A DNA stretch of 64,000 bases from Allomuricauda sp. (lineage in GTDB: Bacteria; Bacteroidota; Bacteroidia; Flavobacteriales; Flavobacteriaceae), in NCBI GenBank assembly GCA_003712125.1, contig RHLF01000001.1, positions 1,178,001 to 1,242,000 of the forward strand, given 5' to 3'. The notes under the pieces were generated by a model. The model did no database searches, was not told where the DNA came from, and saw only the letters and a program-made list of their open reading frames with translations. The position numbers and the translations under genes were made by a program. Shown piece after piece: positions 26,825-35,001 of this stretch (within the stretch, counting starts at the first letter, position 1; each line of letters opens with the position of its first letter).

Positions 26825-28158
26825 TGGACAAGTTTTTACTTAAGAACGCCCTTGTGGTAAATGAAGGTCAATGTGTTGAGACCGATGTGCTCATAGCAGG
26901 CCAGTTTATTCAAAAAATAGGTCGGAATCTATCAGCAGAAAATGCTGAGGTCATCGACTTACAGGGTGACCTATTGCTTCCTGGGGTTATTGACGACCAG
27001 GTTCATTTTCGTGAACCAGGCTTAACACATAAGGGAAATATAGCCACAGAGAGCAGGGCCGCATTGGCAGGGGGCATTACCTCCTTTATGGAACAACCCA
27101 ATACAAATCCACAAACAACGACTATCGCAAAGTTGGAAGAAAAATTTGCCGTTGCGGCCAAAACTTCCTTTGCAAATTATTCCTTTTTGTTTGGCGGTAC
27201 GAATGACAATCTCGAAGAAATAAAGCGCTTAGATCCCAAAAGTTGCTCGGGTATTAAGTTGTTTTTAGGTTCTTCGACAGGCAATATGCTCGTTGATGAT
27301 GCCGAAGTGCTCGAGCGCATATTTCAAAGCACCGAGATGGTGATTTCTACGCATTGCGAAGATGAGGAAACCATACGGTTGAATTTGGCCAATCACATTG
27401 AAAGGTTTGGCGATGATATTCCCATTAAATACCATCCCATCATTCGCAGCGAAGAGGCGTGTTATTTATCGTCCTCAAAAGCAATTGCCCTTGCCAAAAA
27501 AACAGGGGCCCGCTTGCATGTCTTTCATTTATCAACGGGCAAGGAAACAGATTTGTTTACCGATCAGATACCACTAAAGGACAAGAAAATTACGGCCGAA
27601 GTTTGTATCCATCACTTATGGTTCTCCGATCAAGACTATGAAGAAAAAGGAACCCTGATCAAATGGAATCCTGCCGTAAAAACCGCAGATGATCGAGATA
27701 CCCTTTGGGAGGCTTTGTTGGATGATCGAATTGATGTGGTGGCTACCGATCATGCCCCACACACCTTGGCAGAAAAACAAAACCCGTATACCAGTGCCCC
27801 ATCGGGCGGGCCCTTGGTGCAGCATGCCTTGTTGGCGATGCTCCAAAAACAGAAGGAAGGTAAAATCACTCTTGAGAAAATAGTTGAAAAAATGTGCCAT
27901 AACCCCGCTATTTTATTTGATGTAGAAAAACGCGGTTACATACGGGAAGGGTATTATGCCGATTTGGTGCAAGTGAACACCCAATCAAACTGGAAGGTTG
28001 CGAAAGAAAATTTGCTGTATAAATGTGGCTGGTCTCCATTTGAGGGAACCGTATTTAATACCAAGGTGATGCGAACCTTTGTAAATGGGCACCTGGCATT
28101 TGACCAAGGTGTTTTTTCGAAAAAATTGAATGCAATGCGAATGACTTTTAATCGGTAA
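26824..28158 (+). CDS. pyrC: dihydroorotase
   Basis: Zinc amidohydrolase that closes carbamoyl-aspartate to dihydroorotate in pyrimidine synthesis. The 444-residue product has the family motifs GVIDDQVHFREPGLTH (about 56-71), GIKLFLGSSTGNM with the carboxylated Lys (about 147), STHCEDE (about 178), LHVFHLST (about 234) and VVATDHAPH (about 308-316). The first His of the HxH metal pair is replaced by Gln. The other ligands are intact, so activity is likely but the metal site may differ. Overlaps the upstream gene by one base and lies 2 bases before the DUF4296 gene. Confidence 0.93.
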   Translation: MDKFLLKNALVVNEGQCVETDVLIAGQFIQKIGRNLSAENAEVIDLQGDLLLPGVIDDQVHFREPGLTHKGNIATESRAALAGGITSFMEQPNTNPQTTTIAKLEEKFAVAAKTSFANYSFLFGGTNDNLEEIKRLDPKSCSGIKLFLGSSTGNMLVDDAEVLERIFQSTEMVISTHCEDEETIRLNLANHIERFGDDIPIKYHPIIRSEEACYLSSSKAIALAKKTGARLHVFHLSTGKETDLFTDQIPLKDKKITAEVCIHHLWFSDQDYEEKGTLIKWNPAVKTADDRDTLWEALLDDRIDVVATDHAPHTLAEKQNPYTSAPSGGPLVQHALLAMLQKQKEGKITLEKIVEKMCHNPAILFDVEKRGYIREGYYADLVQVNTQSNWKVAKENLLYKCGWSPFEGTVFNTKVMRTFVNGHLAFDQGVFSKKLNAMRMTFNR

Positions 28159-28160
28159 GG

Positions 28161-28595
28161 ATGAGAAAAGCTTGGATTATTTTCATGGTGGTATTGGCTT
28201 TTTCTTGTGTTGAAAAAGTAATTGAAGAACCGGAAAATCTCATTCCAAGAGAAAAAATGGTGGATATTCTCTATGAAATCGCTGTTTTCGAAGCGGCCAG
28301 ATCCACGAACGAATCTCTTTTTGAAGCCAATATTGGGGATATGATGGATTTGGTTTATGCCGAATATGAAATTGATAGCACCCGGTTTGTTGAAAGTGAT
28401 CTGTACTACGCCTCCATACCGCTTTTGTACCAATCAATCTACGAAGAGGTCGAAGCAAAAATTGAGGTTGACCGTTTGGCCCTTGAGCAAGCACGTAACA
28501 GAAGAACCGACAGTGTGCGACAACAGACCAAGAAACGTACTGATTCGTTGAAGCAGCTGAAGGACGCTAGAAAAGCTTCGGGAACGCTTCCTTAA
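28161..28595 (+). CDS. DUF4296 lipoprotein
   Basis: A 144-residue exported lipoprotein: signal peptide with lipobox AFSC, Cys at about residue 16. The rest is helical and charged, with the DUF4296 pattern IPREKMVDILYEIAVFEAAR near the N-terminus and a coiled C-terminus rich in Arg, Asp and Gln. Function unknown; the family often follows dihydroorotase in Bacteroidota. Its 3' end overlaps the convergent epimerase gene by 29 bases. Confidence 0.85.
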   Translation: MRKAWIIFMVVLAFSCVEKVIEEPENLIPREKMVDILYEIAVFEAARSTNESLFEANIGDMMDLVYAEYEIDSTRFVESDLYYASIPLLYQSIYEEVEAKIEVDRLALEQARNRRTDSVRQQTKKRTDSLKQLKDARKASGTLP

Positions 28596-29583
28596 AGCGT
28601 TTAGAACAAAATTCAATTGTCGGGTCAAGGCCTGAAAATTCTAAGGCCAAACTTTTTTTGATCTTTGAATTGTCATACTGTTCCCTTTTGAAAAGAGACT
28701 TGGCCATATTTTTCGACAGTCTTCTTTTTTTGCCAAAAAATTTAGAACGTATCCAATCCAATCGCCAAAACAATTCAATTTTACCGCGACCCAAAGTCTT
28801 TACCGGTAAAGATACCCCCATACTTTTGGCAATTCGTTGAACGATGTCGAGATACAGGGCATTTTCATCAACCAATATGAAGCGTTCGTTTTTGATGGTT
28901 GAATCCATCAGTTGCACCATGCACGAAATAACATCATGAACGGCGATAAAGCCCGTACCTCCTGGAAGTGCATAAGAGCTTGCCTTTGCTGCATAATAGA
29001 AAAAGGTGCCACTTCCGCTTTTCCAGAACCCAGGGCCCAAGACCACACCCGGATTTACAATAAAAACAGGCAATCCTTCTTGCGAACCTCGCCAAACCTG
29101 TAATTCGGCCCGATGCTTTGTAAGGCCGTAAACTGTTGCATTTTTGTTGGTCCATTCTGTTTCCTCGGTAATCCACTCCTCCCTTGTACTTGAACCCAAA
29201 GCCGCAATCGAACTGACATAACCGAGCTTTTTAACCTTGTGTTTGATGCATAGGTTTACCATATTTTTGGTGCCCTCAACATTGCTTTTTTTCAAATGTT
29301 GGTATTGCTTGGGATCAAAGGAAATTAATGCGGCACAGTGGTAAACGTGGGTAATACCGTTAAAGGCATGTTCAAGAGCAACAATATCATTGATATCGGC
29401 TTGAACCCAGTCAATCTTTCCAAATAGGGCAGCGGGCTCGTTCGAATAGTAGCCAAACAAGTTTTTGACTTTGTCCAAACTTTTTTCACTTCGGAAGATG
29501 GCCCTGACCTGTTCGCCCTTCTTCAACAACTCGAGTATGAGGTGGGATCCTATTAAGCCTGTTCCCCCGGTAATCAAATACAT
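28567..29583 (-). CDS. NAD-dependent epimerase/dehydratase family protein
   Basis: A 338-residue extended short-chain dehydrogenase. The nucleotide motif is [16 protein letters not shown] at the N-terminus; the catalytic YxxxK is in [12 protein letters not shown] (about 152-163), with a Ser in [10 protein letters not shown] upstream. The substrate may be a nucleotide sugar or a steroid-like compound; it cannot be decided. It is divergent from tyrS and convergent with the DUF4296 gene (29-base overlap). Confidence 0.88.
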   Translation of the reverse strand: MYLITGGTGLIGSHLILELLKKGEQVRAIFRSEKSLDKVKNLFGYYSNEPAALFGKIDWVQADINDIVALEHAFNGITHVYHCAALISFDPKQYQHLKKSNVEGTKNMVNLCIKHKVKKLGYVSSIAALGSSTREEWITEETEWTNKNATVYGLTKHRAELQVWRGSQEGLPVFIVNPGVVLGPGFWKSGSGTFFYYAAKASSYALPGGTGFIAVHDVISCMVQLMDSTIKNERFILVDENALYLDIVQRIAKSMGVSLPVKTLGRGKIELFWRLDWIRSKFFGKKRRLSKNMAKSLFKREQYDNSKIKKSLALEFSGLDPTIEFCSKRFKEAFPKLF

Positions 29584-29639
29584 GCCTCAAATGTACCCAA
29601 ATGTATTTGAATTGTAAATGCGGGAATGGGCTACATGTG

Positions 29640-29647
29640 TATATTTG
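29640..29647 (+). promoter_or_regulatory. candidate -7 box for tyrS
   Basis: TATATTTG matches TAnnTTTG, 23 bases before the chosen tyrS ATG. This supports that start rather than the upstream open frame. Confidence 0.55.
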
Positions 29648-29669
29648 CACGGATTATGTAAAGTTTCAA

Positions 29670-30965
29670 ATGGCACTAAATTTTGTAAAGGAATTGGAAT
29701 GGAGGGGCATGTTGCACGATGCGATGCCCGGAACGGATGAACATTTAATGAAGGGCATGCAATCTGCTTATGTGGGTATTGATCCTACTGCCGATTCGCT
29801 TCATATCGGTCATTTGGTAAGTGTAATGATGCTACGCCATTTTCAATTGGCCGGTCATAAACCAATCGCATTGGTAGGTGGTGCCACCGGCATGATCGGA
29901 GATCCTTCAGGGAAGTCGGCCGAGCGTAATTTATTGGATGAAAAAACCTTGCGCCATAACGAAGAGGCGCTTAAGGCACAACTGTCCCGTTTTTTAGATT
30001 TTGAGAGTGATGCTCCCAATGCGGCAGTCATGGTGAACAATTACGATTGGATGAAGAATTTTTCCTTCTTGGAGTTTATTCGCGATGTGGGAAAACATAT
30101 TACCGTTAATTATATGATGGCCAAGGACTCTGTAAAAAAACGGCTTTCTGCTGAGGCGAAAGAAGGGATGTCGTTTACAGAGTTTACCTACCAATTGGTG
30201 CAGGGTTATGACTTTCTTCATTTATTCAGAAGCCACAACTGTACGCTTCAAATGGGAGGTAGTGACCAATGGGGCAATATTACCACGGGAACAGAATTGA
30301 TCAGAAGAATAGATTCAGGAAAGGGGTATGCCCTTACCTGTCCACTTATCACCAAGGCTGACGGCACTAAATTCGGAAAGACCGAAAGTGGAAATGTGTG
30401 GTTGGATGCCAAGAGAACCTCGCCCTATAAATTTTACCAATACTGGTTAAATACCTCGGATCAAGATGCAGAAAAGTACATCAAGATATTTACTTTCTTG
30501 AGCCAAGATGCAATTGACGCTTTGATCCAGGAACATAATCAAGCGCCACACCAGCGAGCACTTCAGAAAAAGTTGGCAGAGGAGATAACCGTAATGGTTC
30601 ATTCAAAAAATGACTTTGACAAAGCTGTGAAAGCAAGTAATATCCTTTTTGGTAAATCTACTTCCGATGATTTAAAAACCTTGGACGAAGACACCTTTTT
30701 AGATGTCTTTGAAGGTGTTCCCAAGGCTGAAATTTCTAAGGATGAACTTGCTGCAGGTCTTGATATGATCGGGGCATTGGCCGCCAAAACGGGATTTTTG
30801 GGATCAAACGGAGAGGCACGACGCGAACTAAAGCAGAATGCTATATCGGTGAACAAAGAAAAAGTCGGTGAGGATTATAAGATCACTCAAACCGACTTGA
30901 TCAATGATAAGTTCGTGCTGCTACAACGCGGCAAAAAGAATTACTTTGTCATCTTAATTCGGTAA
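29670..30965 (+). CDS. tyrS: tyrosyl-tRNA synthetase
   Basis: Charges tRNA-Tyr with tyrosine. Class I motifs: HIGH in [20 protein letters not shown] (about 36-55) and the KMSKS equivalent KFGKTESG (about 233). A C-terminal S4-like RNA-binding domain follows ([20 protein letters not shown]). The frame opens at 29601, but the ATG at 29670 ([13 protein letters not shown]) matches the family and follows a -7 box, giving 431 residues. It converges with the cupin gene, 5 bases apart. Confidence 0.97.
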   Translation: MALNFVKELEWRGMLHDAMPGTDEHLMKGMQSAYVGIDPTADSLHIGHLVSVMMLRHFQLAGHKPIALVGGATGMIGDPSGKSAERNLLDEKTLRHNEEALKAQLSRFLDFESDAPNAAVMVNNYDWMKNFSFLEFIRDVGKHITVNYMMAKDSVKKRLSAEAKEGMSFTEFTYQLVQGYDFLHLFRSHNCTLQMGGSDQWGNITTGTELIRRIDSGKGYALTCPLITKADGTKFGKTESGNVWLDAKRTSPYKFYQYWLNTSDQDAEKYIKIFTFLSQDAIDALIQEHNQAPHQRALQKKLAEEITVMVHSKNDFDKAVKASNILFGKSTSDDLKTLDEDTFLDVFEGVPKAEISKDELAAGLDMIGALAAKTGFLGSNGEARRELKQNAISVNKEKVGEDYKITQTDLINDKFVLLQRGKKNYFVILIR

Positions 30966-30970
30966 TTCTT

Positions 30971-31513
30971 CTATTGTACGAAGGTAATGCCATAGCGACC
31001 GCAAATTTCAGCTACGGCAGCAAAATCAGGTTTTCCAGGAGGTAGCCCACCCAATTCTTCAAACATGATTTCAATTCCGGAAGGAAAGGCACTTAAGATG
31101 GTCTTGCAGTTTTGATCGCCGATTACCTTCCACGAGTGGGGTACATTACGTGGGGCAAAAGCCAGATCCCCGGCATTTAATATGGTTGTTTGATCGCCCA
31201 CCGTTACTTCAAGCTGGCCTTCCAAAACTTTGAACACCTCGTCTTCCTTGGTGTGCACATGTGGAGGTATCATAGTTCCAGGTGGATTTACTTCCTCAAT
31301 CAAGGTGAACTGTCCATCAGTATCTTCTCCTGTAAGCTTAAAGGTTTGCTGATCTCCGATGACATTTACTTTCTTGCCTTCATCGGCTCGCATGATTTTC
31401 GGGTCAACCGAATGGCGCTTCCGATGTTCTTTTTTACCCGAAGCAATGGCTGGAAAACTAGCCAATGCCGCGGTTGTCAGCAGACCGGTTTTCAAAAACT
31501 TTTTTCGATTCAT
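30971..31513 (-). CDS. exported cupin domain protein
   Basis: A 180-residue protein with an N-terminal export signal (NRKKFLKTGLLTTAALASF) that resembles a Tat signal but has RK rather than RR. The cupin barrel spans about 60-160: motif 1 is PPHVHTKEDEVFKVLEGQLEVTVG with two His and a Glu as metal ligands, and motif 2 is GDLAFAPRNVPHSWKV. Function is open: such cupins range from dioxygenases to binding proteins. Confidence 0.88.
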   Translation of the reverse strand: MNRKKFLKTGLLTTAALASFPAIASGKKEHRKRHSVDPKIMRADEGKKVNVIGDQQTFKLTGEDTDGQFTLIEEVNPPGTMIPPHVHTKEDEVFKVLEGQLEVTVGDQTTILNAGDLAFAPRNVPHSWKVIGDQNCKTILSAFPSGIEIMFEELGGLPPGKPDFAAVAEICGRYGITFVQ

Positions 31514-31613
31514 TATATAGGATTTGATTGGTTAATCACAAAAATATCAACTGCTAACAGTCTGGATGTCATAATTTTATAAATGGTCAAAGATTGCTTA
31601 TGTATGGCGGGTT

Positions 31614-32600
31614 TTAATGTAGCACCATCAAATTGCACCCCCTGACATCGGAAGCATCAAAACGTCCCAAGACTTCAAAACTGCCATCTTCATAGGTTTT
31701 ACCCAAATCTTGGGTAGCAATGAAAGGACAAGAATACCAATTGGCCAAATCGATAATATTAATGCCTCCCGTTCTGTTGTGCCCTTGAATTTGGAGCGGA
31801 TCTTCGGGGTCACTTATAAAAACCTTCATCCACGGGGGTGTGTTGAAAATTCCCTCACCTTTAGAGTAGGCTTGGGATAAGAGTTCCGTCATGCCGTACT
31901 CAGAATGTACTGAGTTAACGCCAAATCCGGTTTTGAGTTGACCGTGTAGGGCCTCTCGTATAATTTCTTTCCTTCTCCCTTTCATCCCGCCCGTTTCCAT
32001 CACCAAGGTATGGTTCAAGTTCATCGTATACTGCTCGACAAAATCTAAGAGTGCGAAGGAGACCCCTAACAATAGGGTTTTCGATTTTTCATGTTCCAAA
32101 GTGACAAGCTTTTCGGCCAAGCTTTCGAATTCGTTCAAATAAAAACCACTGTCTTTATGATTGGATTGTTTGATCAGGGCATCAACCATATAAATAAGGG
32201 ACGAACCCTTTCGTTCAAGATACGAGGGTAATAGGGCTAAAATACAGTAGTCTTCAAGATTGCCGTAAAATCGTTTGAAGCCTTCCAAAAAACTCTTTTC
32301 GTAAAGCGATGTATCTACCAGATGATGTTGGCTAAGGGTGCCGGTGGTACCACTACTTTCAAAAACAATTTCAATGGGTTTTTCGCTCGCCAACACCTTT
32401 TTTGATTTGAAAAACGAAATGGGCAAAAAAGGAATATCGGCCAATGCCTGAACCGTGTTCGGACCTTTTTTTAGGTGTTCACAAAAGCTTCTGTAGATGG
32501 GGTTGTGGTTGTATTGATAATGGAAACTTTGAAAGGTGAGCGCCTCAAAATCTGAAGAATTGGCGATGTCAAAAATGCGGAAAGGGTCACTAGGGTTCAT
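31614..32600 (-). CDS. LuxE-like acyl-protein synthetase/acyltransferase
   Basis: A 328-residue protein of the LuxE family, which activates fatty acids as acyl-adenylates and carries them on a Cys. The adenylate-binding motif is VFESSGTTGTLSQHHLVD (about 92-109). The C-terminal half has MTELLSQAYSKGEG (about 240) and FIATQDLGKTYEDGSFEVLGR, typical of the ANL fold. No luxC, luxD or luciferase genes are present, so a role in light production is unlikely. The frame opens with a GTG at 32609; the ATG at 32600 (MNPSDPFRIF) is preferred. Confidence 0.85.
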   Translation of the reverse strand: MNPSDPFRIFDIANSSDFEALTFQSFHYQYNHNPIYRSFCEHLKKGPNTVQALADIPFLPISFFKSKKVLASEKPIEIVFESSGTTGTLSQHHLVDTSLYEKSFLEGFKRFYGNLEDYCILALLPSYLERKGSSLIYMVDALIKQSNHKDSGFYLNEFESLAEKLVTLEHEKSKTLLLGVSFALLDFVEQYTMNLNHTLVMETGGMKGRRKEIIREALHGQLKTGFGVNSVHSEYGMTELLSQAYSKGEGIFNTPPWMKVFISDPEDPLQIQGHNRTGGINIIDLANWYSCPFIATQDLGKTYEDGSFEVLGRFDASDVRGCNLMVLH

Positions 32601-32621
32601 GTAGAACACAAAAGTAACAAA

Positions 32622-32780
32622 GAACTCATTTAGACTTTTTCCAATGGCTAAAAAATTGTCCTGTCACACCTACCTTTTGTCTTTTTTCATTCCATAGCGC
32701 AGCTATGCAATTCAAAAAAGGTCATCAACTAGTTGCGAAAATCCTAATTTTCGCACATTCCAAAAAGTCTAAATGAGTTC
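32622..32780. repeat. 159-base palindromic element with 19-base perfect terminal inverted repeats (MITE-like)
   Basis: The ends are exact inverted copies over 19 bases (32622-32640 and 32762-32780, GAACTCATTTAGACTTTTT), and pairing continues to 25 bases with two mismatches. Inside are two more hairpins: CTTTTTT/CATAGC paired with GCTATG/AAAAAAG (32681-32720), and TGCGAAAAT / ATTTTCGCA (32734-32742 and 32747-32755) with loop CCTA. There is no open reading frame. The flanks both carry AAA. This could be a non-autonomous mobile element or a structured intergenic repeat. Confidence 0.7.
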
Positions 32781-32812
32781 AAAAAGAAAATCCTGATGGG
32801 CGACCACCAGGA
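32781..32812 (-). terminator. terminator after the first mini sorting-domain gene
   Basis: On the minus strand TCCTGGTGG / CCATCAGGA (32812-32804 and 32799-32791), one G-U pair, loop of 4, then TTTTCTTTTT. Confidence 0.8.
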
Positions 32813-32836
32813 CTTCAAAAAGTAGTTGGGGATATA

Positions 32837-33163
32837 TTATTTGACCACTAGTTTTCGGGTCATTGTCTTATTTTGCTCAGCAACCTGAAGCACATACACA
32901 CCGGGTACAAGGCGTGAGATGTTCAATCGATTGGTTGAAATTTTGTCGGTAAGTACAACCTCACCGAACACATCAAAAATGGTAATCTTTTTCAGGCCAT
33001 TCGTTTCCGTGGTGATGTATATTTCATCACCATAAGCCGGATTGGGATACATTTTAAATCCCTTGACCATTTCTTGCTTTTTGGCGTCGTTTACGGTTAG
33101 CATTTCTTGGCTATATGTGATTAATGGAAAAACCAATAACAGAATCAAGTAGAATTTTTTCAT
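32837..33163 (-). CDS. passenger-less T9SS type A sorting-domain protein
   Basis: A 108-residue exported protein: signal peptide (about 1-18, ending TYSQ) and then, after some 15 residues, a full T9SS type A sorting domain (FKMYPNPAYGDEIYI, ITIFDVFGEVVL, GVYVLQVAE, MTRKLVVK). There is no room for a passenger. The start is the ATG at 33163, before the signal peptide. A paralogue of the same size lies next to it, and both follow a lipoprotein/TonB-receptor pair. Possible roles: surface anchor, adaptor, or decoy for the secretion machine; none is shown. Confidence 0.85.
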   Translation of the reverse strand: MKKFYLILLLVFPLITYSQEMLTVNDAKKQEMVKGFKMYPNPAYGDEIYITTETNGLKKITIFDVFGEVVLTDKISTNRLNISRLVPGVYVLQVAEQNKTMTRKLVVK

Positions 33164-33306
33164 ATGCCTGATTTGGGATTTAAGCACTATAAAAGTAGAC
33201 AAAGGCCTGATACTGTGATACTAAATGTTGTGAAACGCATTTTTTTGTAGGTGTGTTCGATGAACTACCTATAAATGGGTTGAAAGGACGTTAAATAAAG
33301 CGGGAT

Positions 33307-33615
33307 TTACTTGATAATAAGCTTTCTAGTAGCAACTTTATCTTTCTCAAAAACACGTAGAATGTAGACGCCTTTGTCAAGGTTCGACACGTTAATTTCT
33401 TTGCCCAGAATAGTAGTTTGTAGAACCTGCGTACCCAGCACATCAAAAATTAGCACCTTTTTTGGGGCGTTCTGGCTGGTCACGATAAAGACCTTGCCAT
33501 TGGTAGTTGGGTTAGGATATAGTTTGAACCCGTCAATATCACCATTGCCTTGCGATTCTTGAGCGAATGCCAGTGAAGAAATAAACAATAAAGCAATGAG
33601 GTAAAGTTGCTTCAT
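33307..33615 (-). CDS. passenger-less T9SS type A sorting-domain protein (paralogue)
   Basis: A 102-residue paralogue of the neighbouring gene: signal peptide (MKQLYLIALLFISSLAFAQ) followed within about 10 residues by a type A sorting domain (FKLYPNPTTNGKVFIV, VLIFDVLGTQVLQ, GVYILRVFE, ATRKLIIK). Start ATG at 33615, with a TAnnTTTG box 28-35 bases upstream on the minus strand and a terminator beyond it, so it is probably its own transcription unit despite the shared direction with the TonB receptor locus. Confidence 0.85.
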   Translation of the reverse strand: MKQLYLIALLFISSLAFAQESQGNGDIDGFKLYPNPTTNGKVFIVTSQNAPKKVLIFDVLGTQVLQTTILGKEINVSNLDKGVYILRVFEKDKVATRKLIIK

Positions 33616-33642
33616 AAAGTATTGGTAACAAAGGGTGTGCCA

Positions 33643-33650
33643 CAAATATA
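33643..33650 (-). promoter_or_regulatory. candidate -7 box for the second mini sorting-domain gene
   Basis: Minus-strand TATATTTG matches TAnnTTTG, 28 bases before the ATG. A TTG lies 24 bases further upstream, slightly too far for a canonical -33 box. Confidence 0.5.
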
Positions 33651-33714
33651 AATATTTTGAACGGCCACCCTTGGCAAGACGTCGAAAAAGACTACACTTT
33701 TCGATGAAATGCAC

Positions 33715-33741
33715 AAAAAAACCCTGACGGTAACGCCAGGG
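33715..33741 (-). terminator. terminator after the surface lipoprotein gene
   Basis: On the minus strand CCCTGGCG / CGTCAGGG (33741-33734 and 33729-33722), one G-U pair, loop of 4, then seven T. It ends the TonB receptor/lipoprotein operon. Confidence 0.85.
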
Positions 33742-33774
33742 CTCTTGAAAATATGTAACTAAACTAACTTCAAA

Positions 33775-34977
33775 TTAATTTATGCCGACGGTCCACCCAG
33801 CACCCCAGGTAGCCACATCAGTACCTGTGCCATTGCCCACACCTGAAATAAAATCACTTTCAGCAAAGGTGAAGCCTGTATCGTTTTTCAAGGTCGTGGT
33901 AACATTGTTGAACGTTACGTCAATAACATTTAGTAAATCATCTATGACTCCTTGTCCGGTTGGGTTATCACCCATATCACCGTCCAAGTCAAAAGCTTCA
34001 TCAAAATCGGTAACAACTACATTGGTAAAGATACCCTGTGTGCCTGCACGCAATCGAATGGCCTCACTACCATCATCAGCACCAACAACAGTAACATTAG
34101 TAACATTAGGGGCTGAAAAAGTACCAGTTTCATTGCTAAAATCTGTGTTGTACCCATCGCATTCAAAAGCTTTGTCGTGTGATGCACCGTGCTGAACATA
34201 AACATCGGTCAATGTTCCAGTAAACCCTTCTGTCCAGTCGATAGAATCATCTTCAGAGTTGACCACTACCAAATGACTGGCATTTACAGTTCCTCCAAAA
34301 AATTCAAAACCATCATCAGATCCCTCATAAACTTGTATGAAATCCATCGTAGTTCCGCTACCAACGGCATAGGCAGAAAGACCGTTAAGCTCTGCATTAC
34401 CATCAATGGCACCACCAGCGTATTCGATACGCACATATCGAATGGTACCTGAATTATCGGCAGCTGTATTTCCACCATAAGAAAGACCACCTACTTCTGA
34501 AGTGGCTGTATCCGTTGAGCCATCTGCCGTAGAATTGATGGGCGCTCTTCCACAAATCACCAAGCCACCCCAATCACCAGAGGCAGGATTGCTAGAATTG
34601 GAAGTCAGTACAATGGGCTCACTTGCAGTACCATTTGCATTAATTTGTGCCCCCTGCTGAATGGCAATATAGGCATTGACCCCAACCGGTTGAGCTCTAA
34701 CTGTCATTCCTGCAGGAATTGTCAAGGTAGTACCACTGGCCATTAATACCGGACCAGTAATGGTATATTCAATTGCTGGATCCAATGTCAGATCCTCGGT
34801 ATACACCCCACTAAGATTTACTGCGGTAGCATCTGGATCGGTGTCGTCACCGGAGGTATTGTTTGTTGTATTGTTCACAACACTATTGTCATTGATTACA
34901 ATATCAGCGGTATCGTCGCTTTCACAAGCGGTAAACAATGCAGCGGCTATACCTAAAAATAAAAACTTGTTTTTCAT
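33775..34977 (-). CDS. probable surface lipoprotein with beta-helix-like repeats
   Basis: A 400-residue lipoprotein: lipobox FTAC with Cys at about residue 18, followed by ESDDTAD. An acidic stretch right after the Cys resembles the Bacteroidota signal for export to the cell surface. A low-complexity Asn/Thr/Asp linker (about 30-50) follows, then a Gly- and Asn-rich region with repeated short beta segments (VLMASGTTLTIPAGMTVRA, SGDWGGLVICGRAPI, SDDGFEFFGGTVNASHLVVV) that suggests a right-handed beta-helix. It starts 24 bases after the TonB receptor stop, so both are one operon. Likely a surface partner of that receptor; the ligand may be a phosphorylated compound, judged only by the PhoBR neighbours. 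Confidence 0.8.
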   Translation of the reverse strand: MKNKFLFLGIAAALFTACESDDTADIVINDNSVVNNTTNNTSGDDTDPDATAVNLSGVYTEDLTLDPAIEYTITGPVLMASGTTLTIPAGMTVRAQPVGVNAYIAIQQGAQINANGTASEPIVLTSNSSNPASGDWGGLVICGRAPINSTADGSTDTATSEVGGLSYGGNTAADNSGTIRYVRIEYAGGAIDGNAELNGLSAYAVGSGTTMDFIQVYEGSDDGFEFFGGTVNASHLVVVNSEDDSIDWTEGFTGTLTDVYVQHGASHDKAFECDGYNTDFSNETGTFSAPNVTNVTVVGADDGSEAIRLRAGTQGIFTNVVVTDFDEAFDLDGDMGDNPTGQGVIDDLLNVIDVTFNNVTTTLKNDTGFTFAESDFISGVGNGTGTDVATWGAGWTVGIN

Positions 34978-35001
34978 TGTTCTAAGTTTAAAAAAGGATA
35001 A

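Noticed and set aside
27954-28433. 159-residue minus-strand open frame spanning pyrC and DUF4296
   Set aside because: It covers parts of two supported plus-strand genes and has no domain or start signal.
32622-32780. CRISPR-like repeat
   Set aside because: The repeat is a single inverted pair, not a series of direct repeats with spacers.
32610-32836. Small gene in the gap between the LuxE-like and mini sorting-domain genes
   Set aside because: No frame with a start and reasonable length is present; the gap is filled by the palindromic element and a terminator.
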